This document shows, one piece after another, positions 25,431 through 35,700 of a stretch of 64,000 nucleotides of DNA. Origin of the DNA: Polychytrium aggregatum (taxonomy: Eukaryota; Chytridiomycota; Chytridiomycetes; Polychytriales). Location: the NCBI RefSeq assembly GCF_025602895.1, contig NW_026516213.1:434001-498000 (forward strand), written 5' to 3'. The notes below the pieces were generated by a model that was given only the letters and a program-made list of their open reading frames with translations, was not told the origin of the DNA and did not search any database. A program made the position numbers and the translations under genes. Numbering within the stretch: the stretch's first letter is position 1; each line of letters opens with the position of its first letter.

Positions 25431-27803
25431 ATGCCTCCGAAGCGCAAGGGTGCCGGTGATGGCCAGCCTCGGCCACCCAGGCCCAAGAAAGCCAAGTCAC
25501 AGTCGGAGCCTGTCTCTGGTTCGTATTCTGACCCCACGCATGCTTGTTCGTCTGTTGCTCCGTCGCTCACCACCACTGCTTCTGCAGATCCAATGGATGT
25601 CGATCCCACCGAGCCTGGTCCATCTACTTCCTCGAGTACTGGCAAGCGATGTCGCCAGTGCGATGGCACCGATCACGAACGTTGCAACACCAACAAGTGT
25701 CCCAAATACCGGCCCCTCAAGAGTTCTGTCGTCCCACTCGTGGATGGAAGGTCATCCGCCCCTCAGTTCAGCTGCTTCAAGCAGACGATGGATGGCTGTT
25801 GTCTCAATCCCGCTCTCCGCGACAAGATCCAGGCCACCGTCGAGGCCATGACCCAGATCCAGTTCGAGGCATCCAGGCTGCTCAACCTGCACATCCTCCG
25901 GTGCATCGAGCAGGATCTTCCCGTCCCCGTCATCTCCAAGTCCACCCCTGCTTTCGTTCGCCAATGCTTCAGGATCGTCCAGGCCGATGCCCTCTCGACG
26001 GCCAGGGATACCAAGAAATACAACGAGCATCTGGTCGCTTCCTTTCGCGACTACCAGACCACTCGGCACGCAGACCTGCCTCCGGCCCCTCGTCTGCCTG
26101 ATGGTGCTCACAGTCAGCTTCTCACCCTGGCTGTCAATGCCTATGCTACCAACTGCACCACCCACCTCAACCTGGCCTACTGGCGACTCCTTCGCCGCTT
26201 CTGCGCTGCCGTCTTCCCAGCCAACAAGCACAAGCACGAAGCCATCGAGGCCTGTCTCGAGCTCTTCGAGAAACCAGGGCAGACTCCACCCAAGGCCGAT
26301 CTCGAGTTCCTATATCCCGACTTTGGCCACGTCCTGGACGAGTTTCGGTACAGCAGCGACCAGGACCGCTTCCGGGCCCTCCATCGCCTCTCACACCATG
26401 TGAGAATCCTCGCCCGAGACAAGATGGTCGACAATGTCCACAAGTGGATCGACTGTGACATGCCCGCCCTCCGAGTCACCGAGCTGCAGCGCCAGGCCAA
26501 GCTGGACGAGCTCACTACCCAAGGCATTCCCTCCGACGACAAGAGGTTCACCAAGGCCAAGTCTGAGCTCGGCACCACCAAGGCCAATATCAACAAGCTG
26601 GCATCCAGGATCAAGTGGGCACTCAAGCAGCTCGCTCTCGACACTCCTCCGGCCGTGTGCACGATGGTCCCTCTCTGTACTGCAAGGGCCAAGTATGTCA
26701 AGATTGACACGGTCACTCTCTGGCAACTCCTTGACACCGAACAGCACCTTGGCCTCACCAGGGACAAGCTCAAGGAAGAAGGTGAGGACGGTGTCAACAA
26801 CCAGGATCGTCTCTGGCGCAGTTGCTTCAAGCTGCGTAGTTCCCTCTTCCAAGAGCGGGACGTGAACAAGAAGCTGTTCAACTACGAGATCAGCACCGAT
26901 GGCATTGGATGCACCATCGGCCTCGTCAAGTTTCTGCCTCGAACCGATCACACCGAGACCATCGAGCCTCCTCCGACTGCCGAACAGCGCATCCAGGCCC
27001 ACATCGGCGACCCAGACCCCAACCGCACCACTTGGATTGGCATCGATCCTGGAGTCGGCTCCATCTTCACTGCGGTCATCCAAGCACCGGGCCACCAAGA
27101 CGAGGTGGTCTCGTTCTCCAATGGTCACTACCAGCACATGTGTGGCCATACGTCCAACACCAAGTGGCACAACACCATGAAGTATCGACTCGACATCGAG
27201 ACCTGGATGTCGACCACCCCCTCGCCCAAGGTGTCGTCCTCGGAGGCTTTCAAGGTCCATCTCACCCATGTCCTGCGACCGGAGCTGCGAGTGCAGCTCG
27301 ACTTCCACCTTGGCAAGAAGGCCCGTCACCATCGCTTCACAGGCCACAAGAGGCGCCAAGTGGCCGTCGACAGGATGTGCAAGGCCGTCCTGAAGCACGC
27401 CCCGATACGGACTGATGTGGTGATTGCCTTTGGCAATGCGTCATGGCGGCAAGGCAAGGGCCACGCATCCAGCCCTCGGAGGCAGCGATTTGCTCGGTAC
27501 TTTGAGCAATTCGAGCACCACCGACGCCGTCCCAATCACCATCATGGAAGCGTCAAGGTGGCCTCAACGAACGAGTTCAACACCTCGCAAGTGTGCTCCA
27601 AGTGCCTGGAGCCAGTTCGGTTGGAAGGACTCGATGCGCCCAGTGTTGCGAATTCCCACTTTGTCAGGAGCTGCAAGAATCCCAGCTGCCGGACAGTGTG
27701 GAATCGCGACGTCAATGCGGCGCGCAACATGATCACAGTATGCAGGTCGATTGTGGAGATCGGAGAGCGACCGGCGGTCTTCACTCGGAGGCTGCCAAAG
27801 TGA
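25431..27803 (+). CDS. Fanzor1-type RNA-guided endonuclease (TnpB/Cas12 relative)
   Basis: A 790-residue intronless frame from the ATG at 25431. Its N-terminus is basic and nuclear-signal-like (PPKRK, PKKAK), followed by a zinc-knuckle-like CRQCDGTDHERCNTNKC at about residues 77-93. The middle is a long helical recognition part. The RuvC core follows: WIGIDPGVGSIFTAVI (D539), a RuvC-II-like stretch with VVIAFGNASW, STNEFNTSQVCSKC (E715; C722, C725), CKNPSC (C748, C753) and WNRDVNAARN (D760). The glutamate sits just before the zinc finger, the displaced position known for Fanzors. The family uses an omega RNA from the element's 3' end to cut matching DNA beside a short motif. Known Fanzor1 genes ride on several classes of eukaryotic transposon. 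Activity here is inferred, but no key residue is missing. Confidence 0.92.
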   Translation: MPPKRKGAGDGQPRPPRPKKAKSQSEPVSGSYSDPTHACSSVAPSLTTTASADPMDVDPTEPGPSTSSSTGKRCRQCDGTDHERCNTNKCPKYRPLKSSVVPLVDGRSSAPQFSCFKQTMDGCCLNPALRDKIQATVEAMTQIQFEASRLLNLHILRCIEQDLPVPVISKSTPAFVRQCFRIVQADALSTARDTKKYNEHLVASFRDYQTTRHADLPPAPRLPDGAHSQLLTLAVNAYATNCTTHLNLAYWRLLRRFCAAVFPANKHKHEAIEACLELFEKPGQTPPKADLEFLYPDFGHVLDEFRYSSDQDRFRALHRLSHHVRILARDKMVDNVHKWIDCDMPALRVTELQRQAKLDELTTQGIPSDDKRFTKAKSELGTTKANINKLASRIKWALKQLALDTPPAVCTMVPLCTARAKYVKIDTVTLWQLLDTEQHLGLTRDKLKEEGEDGVNNQDRLWRSCFKLRSSLFQERDVNKKLFNYEISTDGIGCTIGLVKFLPRTDHTETIEPPPTAEQRIQAHIGDPDPNRTTWIGIDPGVGSIFTAVIQAPGHQDEVVSFSNGHYQHMCGHTSNTKWHNTMKYRLDIETWMSTTPSPKVSSSEAFKVHLTHVLRPELRVQLDFHLGKKARHHRFTGHKRRQVAVDRMCKAVLKHAPIRTDVVIAFGNASWRQGKGHASSPRRQRFARYFEQFEHHRRRPNHHHGSVKVASTNEFNTSQVCSKCLEPVRLEGLDAPSVANSHFVRSCKNPSCRTVWNRDVNAARNMITVCRSIVEIGERPAVFTRRLPK

Positions 27804-27902
27804 TCTGTTTTATTTCTTGTGGCTTTGCTTGACGCGAAGCACAGCACATACTACATGTTCATGGAAACGGCTATATTGTCCCGTTCTTTTCTGAATAAAG
27901 GG
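27804..27902 (+). ncRNA. Candidate omega (guide) RNA region of the Fanzor element
   Basis: The bases between the Fanzor stop codon and the inner right end can fold: TGCTT (27826-27830) pairs with AAGCA (27837-27841) around GACGCG, with outer TGTG/CACA pairs (27818-27848). In this family the guide RNA overlaps the 3' end of the gene and runs into the element's right end, with the guide taken from DNA beyond it. The exact ends cannot be seen. AATAAA at about 27893 could instead serve as the polyadenylation signal of the mRNA. Confidence 0.45.
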
Positions 27903-28126
27903 TATTCTTCGCAAACCAATAAAAAACGGGACACCCGTGATTTTGACGATTGATCAAATGTCTTGTTACCCAATACAATCGCGCGCTGGCCACTCGATTG
28001 CCAACCAGGACGGGAAACAACCTCACGGCTTGCTCGCTGGGGCCTACAGTCAGTCAGCGGGTTTCAGACATCTGAAGCCAGGAAGGAACTGTCCCGTTTT
28101 TTTCTGGATTGACTGTATTCTTCGCA
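27903..28126. mobile_element. Short non-autonomous (MITE-like) relative fused to the right end
   Basis: This piece starts and ends with the same 10 bases TATTCTTCGC (27903-27912 and 28116-28125). Inside, 27915-27992 matches the left end of the main element (24172-24249) at roughly 66 of 78 positions, stopping just where the transposase ATG would be. About 100 unrelated bases follow, then a good right terminal repeat. It codes for nothing and looks like an internally deleted derivative. Confidence 0.65.
28090..28115 (-). repeat. Right terminal inverted repeat
   Basis: TGTCCCG followed by TTTTTTTCTGGATTGACTG, then TA. Read on the minus strand it matches the left end at about 20 of 26 positions, including the first three bases CAG and the inner AAAACGGGACA. 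Confidence 0.85.
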
Positions 28127-28478
28127 TAACGCAAAATGCCCTTTCTTGGTGCGCATTCTCATTCTTTTCAACCGGGCTCAAATGTGGTGTGCAATACAAT
28201 CCAATCGATCTCATCTCCGCACGAACACTTGCGGCATGGTGCGGGCCGTGGATCAATGCGGAAACCGACGGCTCATGTGTCCGATTTCAGGTGCAAGCCA
28301 GGCAGGCAAATCGGCTCTGGGCATCGCATTCACATGCCGGCCGCGCCATATTTCCAAGTCGGCCGTCGTTGGCCTCCCCACCCCCACCCTCGTCCATCTC
28401 GCCTCTCGAATCCCAGGGCCACAGCCTGCCGTCTCAACCCGATCCTCCCCTCCCCTCTTTCCATTCCACATCGCCTCG
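28118..28478. other. Spacer and leader of the acyl-CoA dehydrogenase gene
   Basis: No gene is visible. Pyrimidine-rich DNA occurs from about 28360 to the start codon. Confidence 0.5.
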
Positions 28479-30904
28479 ATGCTCTGCTCCCGCTCGCTTG
28501 CATCCCGCCTCATTCAAACCGCACGCTCGGCTCGGCTGTCCGTTCGCCCGTTCTCGTCGACGCGCCCCAGCCAGATCAGCTATCAGCTCTCGGACGAGCA
28601 GCGCGAGCTGCAGGAGCTGGCTAGAAAATTCACTCTGAACGAAATCATCCCCAAGGTAGGAGCGCTTGGTCGATGACCATCTGCCGGGCGCATCCGTCTG
28701 CCTCACGAGGCAGCGCCTATCCTCCTGTGACCATGTCGCTGGTGTTCGCTACTCATTCGCCTCCTCGACATGCTCCCGGCATGCAAACTCATGTAACCCA
28801 CCTCAAGGCGGCCCACCACGACCGCACGGGCGAGTATCCCTCCGAAATCCTCAAGAAGCTCTGGGAAGTCGGCTTGCTGAACCTGCATGTCCCTCAAGAG
28901 TACGGCGGTCTCGGGTTGGGTGTGCTTGAGTGCGCCATCGTCAGTGAGGAGCTGGCCTACGGATGCACCGGCATCCAGACGGCTGCCGAAGCCAACGGAC
29001 TCGCGGTAGGGCCATCGTTTGCATGTTGGAAGGAGCGAGGGCCAAGGCCACCACCCCGGGAGAGCCAGCCGTCCCTCGAGTAATCGCCTCATCGTCCAAC
29101 TGATCCCTGTTCTCATGGGTGCTCTTCTCGCCGAAATGGCGGCTGTTCTTGCTGCAACCCGCACGATATCCACTATCAGGAGGCACCCGTAATCCTGGCC
29201 GGAAGCGACGCCCAGAAGAAAAAGTATCTGGGTCGCATGATCGAGGAGCCGCTGATGTGCGCCTACTGCGTGACCGAGCCCATCGCCGGATCCGATGTTG
29301 CCGGCATCCAGACCCGCGCCGTCAAGAAGGGCGACTCGTGGGTCATCAACGGAAGCAAGATGTGGATCACCAACGGCGGCAAAGCGAACTGGTATTTCGT
29401 CCTGGCCAAGACCGACCCGAGCGCCAGTGCCGGCAAGGCCTTCACGGGCTTCATCGTCGATGGCAACTCGCCCGGTATCACTCTCGGCAAGAAGGAGATC
29501 AACATGGGACAGCGGGCCTCGGACACCCGCGCCGTCACTTTCGAGGATGTCGTTGTCCCTGACGAAAACCGCCTCGGCGATGTCGGAAAGGTAGTTCCTG
29601 CCCCGGCGACAGGCTTGCAGTTGCATATCGTGCGATCGAGTGGCCGCTTCGTCGTCTTGTCGTCTTGTCGTCCTCTTCCCAGAGCCAGTATTGCATGCAC
29701 CGTAGAGGCCGTCTCCAGAATCAGCGCGACGATCCTTTCTCCAGCACAACCAGCTGATTCCTCCATCCCTCGTGTTTTCAGGGATTCAAAATCGCCATGG
29801 GTGCCTTTGATATCACCCGTCCACTCATTGCCGCTGCCGCTGTAGGTCTGGCGCGACGAGCGCTGGATGAGGCCACCAAGTACTCGCTCGGTAAGTCAGC
29901 TCCGGTTGTTTCATGACACAGGCGGACATGAGCGATGCACTCGCCCCCACAGCGATCGCTATCCTCCATGGCTATCCCGTACCGACCCTCTCATGTGGAT
30001 CGCCGTTTGATCGCATCCGTCGTGCCCGTCGTGCCCGTCTCATCTCATCGCTTCCTTTCAGAGCGCAAGACCATGGGCAAGCCGATCTGTGAGCATCAGG
30101 CCATCGCGTTCATGCTGGCCGACATGGGCATCGGCGTCGAGGCTGCCCGCGGGCTGGTCTGGAAGTCTGCCTCGCTCAAGGACAATGGCCAACGGAACAC
30201 CCAGTACGCTGCTATGGCTAAGGCATTTGCCAGCGAGGTGGCCAACAAGAATGCCGCAGATGCTGTTCAAATCTTTGGCGGAAACGGTAAGGCGCAGCGG
30301 TTTGGGACAGAGTTGGCTGTTGCGCTGGAAAAATCGAGCCGATCTCGGCATCTGTCCAAGGGGTCGCACGGTCGGCACTTTGGCCGACTCAGGGATCAGC
30401 ACATGCAGTTGCTGCACCAATCACTTTCTCATCTGCCATGTCGGATGTGTGCTCGATTCCAACCAACAGGATTCAACACAGAGTACCCTGTCGAGAAGCT
30501 CATGAGGCAAGTGTCCGCTTTGCAACGAGCGGTGCCGTTCTCTCCGCCGGGTTTCTTGTCGAGTGTCGGTGGGAATCCCCGATTCCCTGCACCACTAACG
30601 GCCGCTGCTTCGCTCCCTTGTCTCGCACAGAGATGCCAAGATCTTCATGATTTACGAGGTATGCCGATTCCTGATGTTCGCTGGTGGAGCCTGAGACCTC
30701 GGTTAGGAGTACTCTACCGATCGGTAACCGATCTGTCCGCGCGGGTGCATTCAACGGACTCGGTATCGAGATCCTCCGCCATTCGTACTGACCCAGGGTT
30801 TACCACGACCATGTTAATGACGACAGGGCACGAGCCAAATCCAGCGCATGATCATCTCACGGGGCATCATCGACAATGCCGCCAAGGGCAACAACTTTGC
30901 ATGA
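28479..30904 (+). CDS. ACADM: Medium-chain acyl-CoA dehydrogenase, mitochondrial
   Basis: Eight exons join in phase: 28479-28655, 28808-29005, 29180-29590, 29782-29890, 30062-30286, 30470-30506, 30631-30658 and 30827-30904. The N-terminus is Arg/Ser-rich and amphipathic, as for mitochondrial import. Family signatures follow: [43 protein letters not shown], the late [13 protein letters not shown], and [19 protein letters not shown] with the catalytic Glu in YEGT. The wording is closest to MCAD among the acyl-CoA dehydrogenases. The enzyme carries out the first FAD-linked step of fatty-acid beta-oxidation in the matrix and passes electrons to ETF. The 30506/30507 junction is a GC-AG intron (AG then GCAAGT), which restores LMR-DAK. 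Confidence 0.93.
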
Positions 30905-31149
30905 GCGGCTCTGCGCTCGGATGCCAGATGCATCAAAGCCACTGTTGGACAGTCTGTCCGTCATAGGCCAAGCCGCGCGCTGAATCCGTTGTTCTCTATG
31001 GCTCTGCTTGGGAAGCCACAGCTATGTATTGTGTGGCCCGTGGCCAGCCGCATCCTGGGAAGCAATCCTCAGCACGGCCATATTCAGACGACTCGGGTCG
31101 AGGGCTCGATCGTCCGCATGTTACCGTTACTGTTGCTGTTGCTGTGGAA

Positions 31150-32491
31150 TCAAATGACGCCTTGCGAAAGCCCCTTGGCAAAGAACTGCACGCCCGAGTC
31201 CATCAGCTTGTAGTGCACGGCGTGCGGCTGTGGGAACGGGCGGCCGCTGTCCAGGGCCGATGTTATCCAGAACGGGCTCCTGATGGGCGAGATCTGGCCA
31301 TGGACACCCTGCGAATGCCCGCTCTCGAGGCCCCGCACCTCAAGCGTAGCATCGGCCAGGTGCTGGATCTGGCTGCTGAGAGGCGACCCCAAGCTGGGAT
31401 CACCATGGCACAGGATTGCGAGCAACCCACGTTTCTGGTCGAGGAGGGAATGGTGCAGAGTCAGGACTACCGTCCACTGCCACTCCAAATGCCAGCCCAT
31501 GGGCCGAGCGACGTCAACCTGAGGTGCAGCGAGACGACGCAGAGCGGCTTCGGAAGCTTGCAGAGCAAGAGATGCTGCTGCTACTACTGCCCTCACACTT
31601 GCCAACCCGACGCTCTGCCAGTGAGCCCAACCTCTTGCATCAGTCGTTTGCACGCCTGCACAAAGCCGACCAGGGTCCGCTCGGGAACACCCAGGAACTG
31701 CAGCACCGAGAGGTCGTCGACAAAGATGCACGGGGTTGTCGAGCGGGTTGCTGGATTCGATTCGATCGTGGTGATGCTGCTCTCGATGATCCTGTAGAGC
31801 GCCTCGCAGATCTTGTCGAGCGGTATATCGGCATTGAGGTCAGGGGATTCTCGCGAGTGCAGCTGGCTCAGGGCATCGATGTAGCGGAGCCTTGAGGATT
31901 CCTTCAGAGCAGCCAGATTGATGCCCTGTAGTCGAAAAGGAGCACGGATGCAATGGCGGCAGGATCATGCCAAGTGGTCAGCACAAATGTACTGGAACGA
32001 TGCCAGAGCTGTAGCAATATAGTCCACCGGCGGACATTGTTCAGGCGCCGAATCTCCATGAGCCAGCTTGGCACAACGGCCGATGCGTTCATGACGGGGT
32101 AGGGATCGTGACGGCAGCATGGGGTTCAAATATGCTCCTCCTCCCCTTTCCATCCAGCCAGAGCACTGTTAAGCGTCCGCCGTTTGGGATTGCCGGTGCC
32201 CGCCCGGCTCTTGCAGATCGTCGTGCCACTCACCAACTTCCTCCCGATCAGCAGATAGTGATTGAAGATCTGCGATAGTCCCACAAACACGACCGATCCG
32301 TTCTTCGGGAGCAGCGTCGACTCGGCCGAGGACGGACCCAGCGGTGCCGTTGGATTTGCCGGCTTGAAAAGCAGCTGCATGAGCAGCGGGAACAGGAACG
32401 AGGCATCGGCTTCGAGCGAGTCCTTGATGAAGAGAAAGTGGGCCGCCTCGTGCCAGACGGGCAAGACGACTGACGAGAATGAGAGGGACAT
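31150..32491 (-). CDS. ELP6: Elongator complex subunit ELP6
   Basis: Three minus-strand exons join in phase: 32491-32234, 31925-31632 and 31434-31150, giving 278 residues, close to the usual length of about 270. Landmarks in order are KNGSVVFVGLSQIFNHYLLIG, CIFVDDLSVLQFLGV, the strand LLAILCHGD, and the C-terminus YKLMDSGVQFFAKGL. ELP6 is a RecA-fold subunit of the Elp456 ring, which assists wobble-uridine modification of tRNA by Elongator. As in other ELP6 proteins, no Walker A motif is seen. The gene diverges from the CCDC39 gene and converges on the dehydrogenase gene. Confidence 0.85.
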
Positions 32492-32762
32492 GTGTTGCGG
32501 CGCTGTCTGGGGCTGGCTGATGTTGCTGGATGCCTGCTTGAGTCGATGGTCGCTTGGGCTGGATCGATCGCCAGCACAAGCAAGTTGCGCGTCACGTGTA
32601 TTCTCGTCTCCCGCCCTCCAGTTCCAGGAGGAAGCATGCCCTCGATGGCCCTTCTCTGCCAGATACATAGCTGCGCTGTGCGAACCATCGGAGCAAGCCC
32701 AACCGCACGGCTTTGGCTGCACACTCCCCGAGCGCCTTGATCATACCCAGAGTCCTTCCACG
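32492..32762. promoter_or_regulatory. Divergent promoter region between ELP6 and CCDC39
   Basis: Only 271 bases separate the two start codons, which point away from each other, so the two genes probably share one regulatory region. No TATA box stands out. Confidence 0.5.
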
Positions 32763-35700
32763 ATGCTCAGCGCCGATACCAACGCCGATCCGCACTCGCT
32801 GCCGCCTTTCGCAAATGCCTCGAACAAACAGCTCCATGTGCAGGTGGGAAGCTCGGCCCCAGAGGAGCAATATTCACACGCGTCAGCCGGATCGTTGAGT
32901 GCAAGGAGCGAGCCATCAGTGGGAGGGCGAATGCGGCTGGACACTGAACCAGTGACATCACTTCCTTCCATCGCCGCAATGCGCGACCTGATAACGGGAA
33001 TACGCACCGGCCATAGCTTCGAGACAAAGAGGCACAGTTGAACTCCTGTCTCGCCATACTCGATGACAGCGTCTCGCGCTCAGATGCCATGTCCGGCCAC
33101 ATGAAGAATGTGCGGCAGGAGCTCGCTCACACGCAGGTTTGTCCATCGCTGCATCGGATGGCAACTACTGGCGTCCCACTTCGCCGCCAAGCGCGATACA
33201 TCGATACTGTTGCTGATGCCGTTGCCGATGCTGACGCCCGTGTGCTTTGCACGGTGCCCCAGGCCCTGTTCGACGCCAAGACACGTCAGATCGAGGGCGA
33301 GGACCATCTCAAGCAACTGGCTGAGCGTGAGAGCGGCCGACTCACCTTGGAGATCAGGAACATGGAAAAGGAGATTGCCGACATTTCGGACCATGTGCGT
33401 TCGCATCACTCCTTGTGCTCGTGCCATATCGTGGTGTGGTCTGTCTGGGCGGGTGCAATATGTTGGTTTTGCATTCATACTCAAGGACTTGCTTTTGTCC
33501 ATCGCTGGTCCTGAACGAATGTGGCCGGCCATGGATGCTGCTCACCGGCTTGTATCCGTTGCGCCTCTCCAACACCCCGACATTCGCGGTGTGGCATCAG
33601 CTCAGCACCATCCAGAACAACATCTACCGCGGCAACGAACGCATCGACGCCATTCGGACTGAGCTTAAGCTCGAGAAAGACGAGCTAGACGAGTGGTTGC
33701 GCGTTCAGGCCGAGAAGGAAGAGGACAGCATGGCCCTGCTCAAGTACTCCAAAGAAGACGACCTGAAGATCAAGGACCTGAGTCTGCAGATCGAGAAGCT
33801 CGTCATCGAGGTCAACAAGAAAAACGCTACGCTGAGTGCCGAGGTGAGGAGGCGAGTTCCGTTGGCTCAGAGGCGAGCGTGGACACGGTACTTACGCTGC
33901 GGACCAGGCCGTTCTGCCCGTAACAGCCGCACTGAACAAGTACCGCCCTCTCGACAGGTCACTGAAACTCAAGTCGCGCAGATCGAGCTCGAAAAAGCCA
34001 CAGAGGAGTTCAAGACGGCCCATCGAGAGCGCCAAGAGCTGATCAAGAAGTGGGAAGAGTCGATCAAGAACATGCAGCGCACCGACCAAACCGTTGCGGA
34101 TGCCCAGGACAAGTACCAGCAGCTCAAGGTAGGCGCGAGCGTTGGTTCTTATTGTGTGCTACTATTGGGAATCTGGTGCATATCCCATTGCCATCGGCGA
34201 CTTGTGGCAGTGGACACGCTCGCACTCCTGCTCATATTGTATGGGTGTGCAGACGATTCACGTGCACTTGTTTGAGAGAGATTGGTGCCGCTTCCATGCA
34301 TGGATGCCTCCCATCTTCCAGTTCATCGATGTGCACATAAATTTCATCTCTCTGAATCGCTTGATAGCGAGCTTGGATTGTCACAGGCGCCTGGCCAAGA
34401 CTAACTCTCCGATCGATTCTCTGGCCGAGGAGTAGAGCGAGATCCAAACCAAGCAAGCAGTAATCGACGAGAAGCAAACCTTCCTGGACCAGCAGCTCCA
34501 GAGCAACACAGAGACAGAGAAGAAGATAGCCAACTGCGACCGACACGTCAGCAAGTTCCGGTAAAAATCAGTCTCGTATTCATCACCGTTGTAACAGGCA
34601 TCCCGTGTGACGTAGCCAAGGGTCAACACTGATGGTCACGTTCGCGCATAGACTCGAGCTAGCCGAGGAGAATGCCGGGTACAGCCAGTTTCAGGACGAA
34701 GTTGAAGTGCTCAGGAGCACGCTGAACAAGAGTAAGTGATTGCTCCAGACACGCAGATTCAACGACGGGCACTCCAGCAGAGAGGTGCACTATTTTCCAT
34801 GCATCCTCCCATCCGTGGGTCCGCCCATCCATGCATCCGTCGATTCGCGACCTGTGCCATTCTGATTCTCCCTTATCATATGAGCCCTGGTTGACCGGCG
34901 CACGTCTCGGCGGTGCATACACATGTCAGCATCTGCGCACGGTTTTGTTACGTGTCCAACGCTGCACAGTTGCTTCTTCCTACATCTTCGCATGTGGACA
35001 CTCTGTCAATGGCAAACCTTGCACTTTTCTTTCTTCCTGCTTTGTCTCTCTCAGCTGCCACGGACCTCGTCAGCAAGCGCGGTGAGATTGTCGATCTGAA
35101 AGCCGAGCTCCAAGAGAGACAGTCCAAGCTCGAGAAAGAAAAGACCAACAAATCCAACATGAAACGCAAGCTCGCTGATGTCCAGAGCGACACCATGACT
35201 ATGGAGGAGAGGTCCAAGCAGGTACGTCGTCGAGGCCATTTCACGGCTGTCGCGGTTTCAGTCAAATGTGCGATCAGTTTACCCAGGAGCGCGTCCCATC
35301 GGTCTGTCGGCCGTGGTGCCGGTCTGGATCAAACCTGTTGACGAATGATCCATTGCGCATCTTCTTGGGCCTCCAGCTGCAAGAAATCCTGAAAGAAGAA
35401 GAAATCAGGAACAAGAATCTGGACAGAGAGCTCAAGATCTTGCGAGAGACACGTAGGCGGCACGCAGTCGAGGATATCATGCGCAATGCCAGAGAGTGGC
35501 CAATAAGCGCACCCTGGGGCAGAAAGCTCTTTCCGAAGGCACTCATGGGTGCCGAATGGCCTAAACGCCCTGCACAGAGTTCAAGAAAAGTCAGGAACTC
35601 TTCCGTCTGAAGCAAGAGGAGAAGAATCTGCGGGCCGAGATTACGGGCGGCGAAGCTGCAGTTCGGAATCTGCAGAGCAAGATCAACAAGTAAGCACTGA

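Larger units (their letters stand above)
24164..28115 (+). mobile_element. Tc1/mariner (IS630-like) transposon carrying a Fanzor1 gene
   Basis: The element is bounded by imperfect 26-bp inverted repeats (CAGGCGATCCAATATAAAAC left, CAGTCAATCCAGAAAAAAAC read inward from the right, both continuing GGGACA). TA lies directly outside each end, the duplication expected for this superfamily. It holds two intact intronless genes on the plus strand: a DD34E transposase and a Fanzor1-type RuvC protein. A second, degenerate pair of ends inside (right-like about 27873-27902, left-like 27915-27992) shows that a short relative is fused to the right side, so the autonomous unit may really end near 27902. The insertion lies in the gap between two unrelated host genes. 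Confidence 0.88.

Noticed and set aside
25431-27803. Fanzor as part of an IS605- or IS607-type element
   Set aside because: No Y1 (TnpA) or serine recombinase gene is present. The partner is a DD34E transposase with TA-flanked inverted repeats.
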